Positions 15,412 through 21,940 of a DNA stretch of 34,628 nucleotides are shown here, piece by piece. The translations under genes were made by a program, and so were the position numbers. The first letter of the stretch is position 1, and every line of letters begins with the position of its first letter. The notes below the pieces were generated by a model. The model was not told the origin of the DNA. It saw only the letters and a program-made list of their open reading frames with translations, and searched no databases. Origin of the DNA: Holophagaceae bacterium (GTDB lineage: Bacteria > Acidobacteriota > Holophagae > Holophagales > Holophagaceae); NCBI GenBank assembly GCA_025358435.1, contig JANYJQ010000154.1, forward strand, positions 1 through 34,628, in the 5' to 3' direction.

Positions 15412-16611
15412 CTATTTCTCCTCGTCATCCGTGGATTGGAGGGCGGTTTCCAGTGCCTTCCCAATCGTATTATTGGCATCGTGAAGTGCCCCCTGTGAGA
15501 GGTGGGCATATCGCTGGGTTGTGCTCGATTGGGTGTGCCCCAAGAGGCCACCTACCGCTGGAAGATTCAATCCATTGAGCACTCCGACACTGGCAAAGGT
15601 ATGGCGCAAATCATGGACACGCAAATCAGGGAGTTTGGCTTTGGTGCGGATGATTTCCCAGGGGTCTTTGAGATTTCCAAGCTGTTTTCCTTCGAGTGAA
15701 CCAGTGATGACGTGGGGGTTCCCTTTGGACCGGGGCAGGTGGCGCAGGACCTCCAACGCGAGGTCGTTCAAAAGGATGTTTTTGGCCCCGGTCTTGGATG
15801 CCGCTTCGGGGAGACGAATCACCCCTCGATCAAGGTCAACCCATGCCCATTTGAGGTTCAATATCTCTTGATGACGTGCGCCGGTGAACAGCAAGAGACG
15901 GATTGCGGCAATGACGAATGGGGATTCTTCGTTATCACGTTCAAGTTGCTCCAACACTTTTCCAAGACGGGCGATTTCCTTGGGGTTTAGGAAGCGTTCA
16001 CGTTTGTTTTCTTTGAAGCCCCGGAACCGGAAACAGGGGTTTGATTGAAGAGGGCGGAACCCCCATTCCTCCGCAAGGCTGAGGATTTTAGAAAGCACCC
16101 GAATCATGAGATTGGCTTGACGCGGTGTGCGGGCCATGGAGTGGTGAAGCTTTGAAATAGCGGCCCGGTCCACGTCTTGCACAAGGATGTCCCCAAGGGC
16201 TGGAACGATGAATTTTTCCGTAAGGCTCTTGTACATGCGGGCCGTGCTGGCGCGAACGTGGGTGGCGACGTATTCCTCTATGAATTGGTCTGCTAGTTTC
16301 TGCATGGTCGGTGCGGTTTTGCGGGCGTGGAGGATAGCCATGGGGTCTTGGCCCTCGGCCACGACGCCTCTGAATCGGTAGGCCTTCAGGCGGGCCTCGT
16401 CCACGGTGATTTCACCGAATCGGCCCAGAGTGGCCCAGCGCTGGCGGCCATGGAATCGGTATTTCAAGGTGAAGACTTTGAGACCGGATGGCCACACGCG
16501 CATTCCGAAACCTGGGATTTCTTCGTCCCACAAGGAGTACTCTCGGTCCCGTGGTTCCAGCATGTCGATGAGTTTCTTGGTGATCTTCACGACGCCGGTT
16601 CTTTGCACCAT
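15412..16611 (-). CDS. Tyrosine recombinase/integrase of the element (P4-like)
   Basis: A 399-residue integrase with an N-terminal DUF4102-like arm-binding domain (SLWDEEIPGFGMRVWPSG), a SAM-like core-binding domain at about 100-185, and a complete catalytic domain. The residues are Arg246 (TGARHQEI), a Lys in SKTGAKN (273/277), His333-x-x-Arg336 (HDLRHTFAS), His359 (LLGHTQSS) and nucleophile Tyr368 (TTQRYAHL). Enzymes of this group insert elements into tRNA 3' ends, exactly what is seen here: the gene starts 165 bases inside attR. The ATG at 16611 has a G-rich ribosome site 2-3 bases before it. It is intact, so the element should be able to excise, given an excisionase. Confidence 0.95.
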   Translation of the reverse strand: MVQRTGVVKITKKLIDMLEPRDREYSLWDEEIPGFGMRVWPSGLKVFTLKYRFHGRQRWATLGRFGEITVDEARLKAYRFRGVVAEGQDPMAILHARKTAPTMQKLADQFIEEYVATHVRASTARMYKSLTEKFIVPALGDILVQDVDRAAISKLHHSMARTPRQANLMIRVLSKILSLAEEWGFRPLQSNPCFRFRGFKENKRERFLNPKEIARLGKVLEQLERDNEESPFVIAAIRLLLFTGARHQEILNLKWAWVDLDRGVIRLPEAASKTGAKNILLNDLALEVLRHLPRSKGNPHVITGSLEGKQLGNLKDPWEIIRTKAKLPDLRVHDLRHTFASVGVLNGLNLPAVGGLLGHTQSSTTQRYAHLSQGALHDANNTIGKALETALQSTDDEEK

Positions 16612-16634
16612 ATCCCCCTTGCGAAACTGGCCAA

Positions 16635-16673
16635 GATAGCTACCATGAAGCTATTGATAGCTACCAGCTACCA
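16635..16673 (+). repeat. Putative integrase arm-type sites, right end (AGCTAC/T x4)
   Basis: AGCTAC words start at 16638, 16659 and 16666, and AGCTAT at 16649, giving 11-, 10- and 7-base steps. GATAGCTACCA occurs twice (16635 and 16656). The cluster lies between the integrase start and attR, matches the words at 11245-11262 inside attL, and could also act as the integrase operator. Confidence 0.5.
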
Positions 16674-16775
16674 TAATCTTGCCAGGTTCACCTTCCAAGA
16701 TAGAATCATTGAAAAGCCTCATCAATACTGGTATCTAACGATTGCATCGCTAGGCACGCCCCTGATCAAATATTA

Positions 16776-16822
16776 ACTCTTAATCAGCGGGTCCAGGGTT
16801 CGAGTTCCTGAGGAACCACCAA
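16776..16822 (+). other. attR core: 47-bp direct repeat, right copy
   Basis: A 3' copy of tRNA-Lys from the anticodon loop to CCA, 46/47 identical to 11151-11197. It lacks the 5' half, so it is not a tRNA gene. It marks the right end of the element; the chromosome resumes behind it with the original tRNA terminator. Confidence 0.92.
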
Positions 16823-16859
16823 TAACAGACGGCGCCATGGCGCCGTTTGTTATTGGTGG
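16816..16859 (+). terminator. 44-bp palindrome, original chromosomal terminator of tRNA-Lys
   Basis: Arms 16816-16837 and 16838-16859 are complementary at 21 of 22 positions with no spacer, centred on GGCGCCATGGCGCC. It starts inside the CCA end of the attR copy. A structure like this directly after a tRNA end fits a terminator usable in both directions, now cut off from its promoter by the inserted element. Confidence 0.6.
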
Positions 16860-17200
16860 TTAAGGATGGCGCGTAGGTAGCGGTAGGCGGAGGGCGCGCG
16901 AGCGACCGGAGCAGGTTCCGCGCAGCGGAAACCGCGTGCGCAGCCAGCCGCGTGCAAGCTATGGGACGGAGGATGGCCTTTCATGGTGGTTACAGTTGAC
17001 TCGGGCTTACGGCCCTCTCCCTTCAGGCGGCAACCGGCTTCGCCGATTCCGTCATATCCTTCCTTCGCTTTCGGAAAGCTGGCATTGCCGCTCCTTCGGA
17101 AAGGAGCAAAGCCAGGGCTTTTGACCGATGATTTGAGCCCAACAGCTACATCAGAACTACAACACCGGCTGACAGTGGAGGCACATCCCACCAACATGCT
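16860..17200. other. Hairpin-rich intergenic stretch without a supported gene
   Basis: About 340 bases between the old tRNA-Lys terminator and tRNA-Leu. It contains many short hairpins, several with TTCG-type loops: TTCCGC/GCGGAA at about 16917-16931, GCTTTCGGAAAGC at about 17067-17079, and GCTCCTT/AAGGAGC around CGGA at 17090-17107, the last nested inside CTGGC/GCCAG. A 128-codon reverse frame (16850-17236) is open but low in protein character. A structured RNA or a degraded intergenic repeat is possible. Confidence 0.4.
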
Positions 17201-17228
17201 TTGAAAACCCCCGCCAGCCCGGTATCCT
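17201..17228 (+). promoter_or_regulatory. Sigma-70-like promoter of tRNA-Leu
   Basis: TTGAAA (17201-17206), a 16-base spacer and TATCCT (17223-17228) end 8 bases before the tRNA. The spacer and distance equal those found at tRNA-Lys. Confidence 0.6.
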
Positions 17229-17236
17229 AGCCTCAT

Positions 17237-17324
17237 GCCGGTGTGGCGAAATTGGTAGACGCGCTAGACTCAAAATCTTGTTAGGCGACCCCTAGTGCCG
17301 GTTCGAGTCCGGCCACCGGCACCA
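17237..17324 (+). tRNA. tRNA-Leu(CAA)
   Basis: An 88-base class II tRNA: acceptor GCCGGTG/CACCGGC, D loop AAATTGGTAGA, anticodon loop CTCAAAA (anticodon CAA, reads UUG), long variable arm (TTAGGCGACCCCTAG), T arm GCCGG/CCGGC and encoded CCA. The anticodon stem CTAGA/TCTTG carries a T-T mismatch at positions 28-42. Confidence 0.95.
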
Positions 17325-17332
17325 AGAAAGAA

Positions 17333-17351
17333 GGCCCCAGTTGGGGCCTTT
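17333..17351 (+). terminator. Rho-independent terminator behind tRNA-Leu
   Basis: GGCCCC (17333-17338), loop AGTT, GGGGCC (17343-17348), then TTT; it lies 8 bases after the CCA end. Confidence 0.75.
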
Positions 17352-17426
17352 AAAATAAGTAGTCGGACTCGAATCGCCTTTGGCGCTTAGTCAACCTTAT
17401 TTCTACCTATGCCAGATGCGGACGCG

Positions 17427-18239
17427 CTACTTCATCACCAGCCCGCCATTCACGGTGCTCAGGTGAATGGTCTGCTTGCGGCCGGGGAAGGTGGCTTCCA
17501 CCTGGTGCTTCGTGGCGGTCACTTGTTCGGCGCCCTTGGTGTCGACCGAAATCTGGCCGTTCACGGTGGTGGCCATCAAGGATCCTTCCAGCTTGGCCAT
17601 GGTCACGTTCAGAGCGCCGTTGACGGTGGACAGATCGACGCCCTGACCCATGCCGTCCAGCTCCTTCGCCGAGATGGCGCCGTTGGTGGTGGAGGCGTGG
17701 ATGGCGCCGCGCACCTGTCTCAGGGCGATGGCGCCATTCACCGTTTCAGCGGTCAGGCCCTGGCTCAAACCCTCGGCTTCGATCGCGCCGTTGACCGTCC
17801 GGCAATCCGCTTTGGCTTCCAGCCCGGTCAGTGTGATGCGGCCATTGACAGTATCGATGTGAGCCAGCACGTTGCGGGGCACCTTGAGTTCCATCTCGCA
17901 GACGGCACCGCGGTAGCTTCCCCAACCAGATTGATTTTTCGGATATTCGCCGCGGATCTCAAGGCCCTTGGGGCTTGATTCAAACACGACCTTCACTTGC
18001 TCATCTTTGCTGCTGGGCTTGAACTGGCCCGTGAAGGCCACTTCGGCCCGGTCCCAGGTCTGCACCTTGATATGCCCGTTCGTGTTCTTGATGGCGAGGT
18101 TCGAGCCGTTGGCCAAGGCCACCGTATGGCTCTCGGTGACAGTCGCGGCCTGGGTAGGTTGGAGGATGAATGTCTGGGCGCCAAGGGTCATGGACGCAAG
18201 GGCCATGATCAGGGAAGCGATGGGACGGGATGAATGCAT
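17427..18239 (-). CDS. Exported DUF4097-type beta-repeat protein
   Basis: A 270-residue protein with a signal peptide at about 1-21 (ending LGAQ). Most of the mature part is a ladder of short beta repeats, each containing a T-x-N-G turn: NTNG, DTVNG, RTVNG, ETVNG, TTNG, STVNG, TTVNG and STVNG, eight copies about 17-30 residues apart. This is the hallmark of the DUF4097/putative adhesin family, predicted to fold as a right-handed beta-solenoid on the cell surface or in the periplasm. No enzymatic role is known for the family; it often sits with envelope-stress or anti-sigma genes. No such partner is adjacent here. Confidence 0.85.
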   Translation of the reverse strand: MHSSRPIASLIMALASMTLGAQTFILQPTQAATVTESHTVALANGSNLAIKNTNGHIKVQTWDRAEVAFTGQFKPSSKDEQVKVVFESSPKGLEIRGEYPKNQSGWGSYRGAVCEMELKVPRNVLAHIDTVNGRITLTGLEAKADCRTVNGAIEAEGLSQGLTAETVNGAIALRQVRGAIHASTTNGAISAKELDGMGQGVDLSTVNGALNVTMAKLEGSLMATTVNGQISVDTKGAEQVTATKHQVEATFPGRKQTIHLSTVNGGLVMK

Positions 18240-18412
18240 AGCCGGCTCCTGGTTGGTGATTCAAGGAGGCAATACGGCAACTTTCGTATAGGGTTTAGGG
18301 GATGTGGCGCAATCCGCCCTCACTTCAACAGGGGAGCGCTTTCGACCCAGCGGAGCTGGAAGGGGGACAGAGGTAGAACAACCAGATTCAAGCTTGTTCG
18401 CCGTCAATCTTT

Positions 18413-19072
18413 TCAGGGTCCCAGGATCGGTTTCCATTCGACCCATTCAGCCACTTCCTGCATGGGGAAGAACCTCGCGACGTCGATGAAAATTCCCACA
18501 CCATGGAATGGAATGAAGAGCCCTCGTCCGAGATAGGGGATCTGGTCCAGGCCTATACCAGACATGGTGCGTTTGCCGATGTCGTTGATGACTGTCGTGG
18601 TCCCAAGGGGACTCTTGATCTGGAGGGTTTGGAAATCCAAGGTCACTGTCACCAGACCTTTAGCGCCTTTGATGCTGAACGTGTTCGCATTCCGTTCGAA
18701 TACCATGGTGTCCCTGGGGGAGGAGGAGGCCAAGGTGTACTTTCCATTAATTGAATGGAGGGTCCAAGTCTTGCCATTGCCGCGGATATCCAGGTCCAGG
18801 CCATTCTGGTTGATCGTGAGGGTTTCCTTCCCCCAAATGAGCCGGTAACCGTTGACATCTGTGCCCTGGATCGCTACTTCCCCCTGATTCGACCTGAGCC
18901 GGAATCCATCGTTGGTGGATTCGAATTGGTAGGGTCCGATCAATCCCGGTTCGTAGTAGAGACTTCCCCACGGAAATCTCAGGATGGTAGAGCGATTGGG
19001 ACCTGAAGTCTCGTCCGCCAGGCACCACTGGTTCACAGACAAAAGCGCGCAGACGAGGAATATCGTTTTCAT
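18413..19072 (-). CDS. Small exported protein of unknown function
   Basis: A 219-residue product starting at the ATG at 19070-19072, with a signal peptide (KTIFLVCALLSVNQWCLA, about residues 2-19). The mature part is beta-rich with repeating short strands (FRLRSNQGEVAIQG, YRLIWGKETLTINQ, LDLDIRGNGKTWTL), reminiscent of the DUF4097-like gene next to it but without TVNG turns. The C-terminal 60 residues contain a hydrophobic segment (GLFIPFHGVGIFIDVARFF). I recognise no family. The open frame extends upstream to 19351, but that part is antisense to the downstream crotonase gene. AAGGG sits 7-8 bases before ATG 19072, and another ATG two codons earlier (19078) is nearly as likely. Confidence 0.65.
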   Translation of the reverse strand: MKTIFLVCALLSVNQWCLADETSGPNRSTILRFPWGSLYYEPGLIGPYQFESTNDGFRLRSNQGEVAIQGTDVNGYRLIWGKETLTINQNGLDLDIRGNGKTWTLHSINGKYTLASSSPRDTMVFERNANTFSIKGAKGLVTVTLDFQTLQIKSPLGTTTVINDIGKRTMSGIGLDQIPYLGRGLFIPFHGVGIFIDVARFFPMQEVAEWVEWKPILGP

Positions 19073-19168
19073 GGTCATTCCCTTCTTGGAGAGCTTAACG
19101 GTATGGCCGCCGCACCGTAGTTGGGAATCACAGGCACAATGAAGGTTGAATCCCTTCCAGGAGCCCCC

Positions 19169-19984
19169 ATGCCTGACTTCACGACGCTGATCGTTGAACT
19201 GCAGCAAGGCATCGCTTCGATCCGGCTCAACCGGCCGGACAAGGCCAATTCCATGAACGAAGCCATGTGGCGGGAGGTCGGCGAGGCCTTCCAGTGGGCC
19301 GATGCGACTCCGGAAGTGCGTGTGGTGGCGCTTTCGGGCAATGGGCGCCATTTCTGTTCAGGCATCGATCTGACCATGCTCATGGGCGTTCAGCAGGCCA
19401 TTAAGGATGATTGCCAGGGCCGTGCCGCGGAGAAGTTGCGTGGGATGATCCTGCAATTGCAGGATTGCCTCAGCAGCCTGGAACGCTGCCGGAAGCCGGT
19501 GCTGGCAGCCATCCACGGAGCCTGTGTTGGGGCCGGATTGGACATGGTGGCCGCCGCGGACATGCGTTACTGCACCTCAAGCACCCACTTTTCCATCAAG
19601 GAAATCGACATCGGCATGGTGGCCGACGTGGGCTCCCTTCAGCGCCTTCCCAAACTGGTGGCGCCAGGCCTGGTGCGGGAATGGGCTTATACAGGACGGA
19701 AGATCAAAGCTCCGGAGGCAGTCGCCTGCGGCCTGGTCAATCAGGTATTTGAATCCGATGAAGCCATGGAGGCCGGCGTCCTTGAACTGGCCCGGCAGAT
19801 CGCCGGGAAATCGCCCCTCTCCATCCGCGGCACCAAGGAGATGCTCAATTACACCCGTGATCACAGCGTGGCCGATGGGCTGACCCATATCGCCACCTGG
19901 AACGCCGGCATGCTTATCTCCCAGGACATCCAAGCGGCCATGATGGCCGCCATGAGCAAGCAGACGCCCGTTTTCAGGGATTGA
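19169..19984 (+). CDS. Crotonase-family dienoyl-CoA isomerase (ECH1-like)
   Basis: A 271-residue crotonase. The acidic residues that define delta(3,5)-delta(2,4)-dienoyl-CoA isomerase are present at the exact spacing known from rat ECH1 (176/196/204): Asp125, Glu145 and Asp153, in GAGLDMV, IKEIDIG and VADVGSLQRLPK. The oxyanion-hole segments are CSGIDL and HGACVGAGLD. The enzyme shifts double bonds so that unsaturated fatty acids with odd-numbered double bonds can enter beta-oxidation. ATG 19169 follows AGGAG (19159-19163) by 5 bases; the frame is open from 19121 but that start has no ribosome site. The gene is on the same strand as the two hydrolases downstream, 66 bases away. Confidence 0.9.
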   Translation: MPDFTTLIVELQQGIASIRLNRPDKANSMNEAMWREVGEAFQWADATPEVRVVALSGNGRHFCSGIDLTMLMGVQQAIKDDCQGRAAEKLRGMILQLQDCLSSLERCRKPVLAAIHGACVGAGLDMVAAADMRYCTSSTHFSIKEIDIGMVADVGSLQRLPKLVAPGLVREWAYTGRKIKAPEAVACGLVNQVFESDEAMEAGVLELARQIAGKSPLSIRGTKEMLNYTRDHSVADGLTHIATWNAGMLISQDIQAAMMAAMSKQTPVFRD

Positions 19985-20050
19985 AGCGGACCACCATCGC
20001 ATCACGAGGCTTCTCCCTGCTATTCTCGTTCCATTCCTTCTGGAGCCTCC

Positions 20051-21940
20051 ATGAACTTGTCCTCGCGTGTGGGTTTGCGTCTTCCCTTTTTGTTGCTTCC
20101 CCTTCTATCCCTGGCCCTGCCGGCTCAGGGGCTGGATTACGTGAAAGAGCACTACACCAAGCGTGAAGTGATGGTGCCCATGCGGGATGGAACGTCGCTT
20201 TTCACGTCCATCTACACACCCAAGGACACATCGAAAACCTATCCGGTCATGATGCAGCGCACGCCTTATAGCGTGGCCCCTTACGGCGATGACAAATTCA
20301 AGGCCGACCTCGGTCCCACGGCGCTCTTCGGCAAGGAGGGCTTCGTCTTCGTCTACCAGGACGTGCGCGGCCGGATGATGAGCGAGGGCACCTTCAATAA
20401 CATGACGCCGCACCTGGATAACAAAACGAAGCCCAGCGACATTGATGAAAGCAGCGATACCTACGACACCATTGAATGGCTGCTGAAGAACGTGCCTGGC
20501 AACAACGGTCGCGTGGGCCAGTGGGGCATCAGCTATCCAGGCTTCTACACCGCTGCCGGCATGATCGGCGCGCATCCGGCGCTGAAGGCCAGTTCGCCGC
20601 AAGCGCCGGTGACGGACTGGTTCACCGGGGACGATTTCCACCGCAATGGCACGGTCTGGTTGCCCCATGGATTCAATTTTCTGGCGACGTTCGGGTTGCC
20701 TCGCTCCAAGCCGACGACCGAATGGGGCAAACGCTTCGAGCACGGAACGCCGGATGGCTACGACTTCTTCCTGAACAAGATGGGCGCGTTAGCAAACGCG
20801 GATTCCCGCTTCCTGCACGGGCAGGTGGCCTTTTGGAACGACATGATGGCGCACCCGGATTTCGACGACTTCTGGCAGGCGCGGAACCTGCGGCCCCACC
20901 TGAAAGACATCAAACCCGCGGTGCTGACGGTGGGTGGCTGGTTCGACGCGGAAAACCTGTTCGGCGCGCTGCAGGTGCATGAATACGTGGGGAAGCAAAG
21001 CCCCGCCACTGCCAATTTCCTGGTGATGGGTCCCTGGGTCCACGGAGGCTGGAATCGCACGCCCGGAGACAAACTCGGTGATGTGAAATTCGGCGCGAAA
21101 ACCTCCGAGTATTTCCAGAAAGAGGTCGAGTTTCCCTTCTTCATGCACTACCTGAAGGACGCGCAGAAACCAGATCTGACGGCGGCCACTGTCTTCGAGA
21201 CGGGGCGGAATGTCTGGCATCACCTGGATCAGTGGCCACCTAAAAACCTGAAGGCCACGAAGGTCTACTTTCAACCCGGCGGAGGGCTTGGGTTCGCGGT
21301 GCCCTCCCAGGGCGGTGCTTTTGATGAATACATCAGCGATCCTGCTCGCCCAGTGCCTTTCTGGCCTGGGATAGACACTGGAATGGTGAGGGAATACATG
21401 GTGGCCGATCAACGCTTCGTGTCCACTCGGCCGGATGTGCTCGTTTTCGAAACGCCGGTGCTGGATAAGGATCTGACGGTTGCCGGCCCGATCCAGGTGC
21501 ATCTCCGCGTTTCCGTAAGCGGGACGGATGCGGATTTCGTGGTGAAGGTTATTGATGTGTGGCCGAACGACTACAAGGATCCGGATGAAAAACTGCCACC
21601 CAGGGCCAAGTACAGTCCGCTGGGCGGCATGGAGCAGATGGTGCGCGGCGAAGTCATGCGCGGCAAGTTCCGACATTCGCTCTCGAAGCCGGAACCTTTC
21701 GAACCCGGTGTTCCCTCGGCAGTGGATTACAAACTCAACGACATCTTCCATACCTTCAGGAAAGGCCATCGGCTCATGGTGCAGGTCCACAGCACCTGGT
21801 TCCCCTTGATGGATCGTAATCCCCAAGAATTCATGGACATCAACAAAGCCAAGGATTCGGATTTCAGGAAAGCCACTATCCGCCTCTTCCACAGCCCCGC
21901 CCAGGCATCAAACCTGGAACTGCCGGTATTGGTGCAGTAA
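20051..21940 (+). CDS. CocE/NonD family hydrolase (alpha-amino-acid ester hydrolase/X-Pro peptidase-like), first copy
   Basis: A 629-residue secreted alpha/beta hydrolase with signal peptide (about 1-27, LALPAQG). The nucleophile Ser161 lies in WGISYPG, the acid Asp299 in VGGWFDAEN and His331 in GPWVHGGW; spacings of 138 and 32 residues are close to those of Xanthomonas alpha-amino acid ester hydrolase. The C-terminal part is the jelly-roll (XPD_C) domain. Known relatives cut amino-acid esters, beta-lactam side chains, cocaine or N-terminal X-Pro dipeptides; the substrate here is unknown. GGAG 5 bases before the ATG supports the start. The stop overlaps the start of a paralogue, so both come from one transcript. 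Confidence 0.92.
   Translation: MNLSSRVGLRLPFLLLPLLSLALPAQGLDYVKEHYTKREVMVPMRDGTSLFTSIYTPKDTSKTYPVMMQRTPYSVAPYGDDKFKADLGPTALFGKEGFVFVYQDVRGRMMSEGTFNNMTPHLDNKTKPSDIDESSDTYDTIEWLLKNVPGNNGRVGQWGISYPGFYTAAGMIGAHPALKASSPQAPVTDWFTGDDFHRNGTVWLPHGFNFLATFGLPRSKPTTEWGKRFEHGTPDGYDFFLNKMGALANADSRFLHGQVAFWNDMMAHPDFDDFWQARNLRPHLKDIKPAVLTVGGWFDAENLFGALQVHEYVGKQSPATANFLVMGPWVHGGWNRTPGDKLGDVKFGAKTSEYFQKEVEFPFFMHYLKDAQKPDLTAATVFETGRNVWHHLDQWPPKNLKATKVYFQPGGGLGFAVPSQGGAFDEYISDPARPVPFWPGIDTGMVREYMVADQRFVSTRPDVLVFETPVLDKDLTVAGPIQVHLRVSVSGTDADFVVKVIDVWPNDYKDPDEKLPPRAKYSPLGGMEQMVRGEVMRGKFRHSLSKPEPFEPGVPSAVDYKLNDIFHTFRKGHRLMVQVHSTWFPLMDRNPQEFMDINKAKDSDFRKATIRLFHSPAQASNLELPVLVQ

Noticed and set aside
16776-16822. Second tRNA-Lys gene
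   Set aside because: Only the 3' half is present; the acceptor 5' strand and D arm are missing, so it is the attR copy.
11120-16822. Prophage or filamentous phage
   Set aside because: A rolling-circle Rep and an integrase are present, but no coat, assembly (Zot-like), capsid, portal or lysis gene can be seen.
16850-17236. 128-codon reverse frame before tRNA-Leu
   Set aside because: Composition is that of hairpin-rich non-coding DNA, and the frame ends inside the tRNA terminator palindrome.
18413-19351. 312-codon version of the small exported protein
   Set aside because: The extra 93 N-terminal codons are antisense to the crotonase gene, while an internal ATG has a signal peptide and ribosome site.
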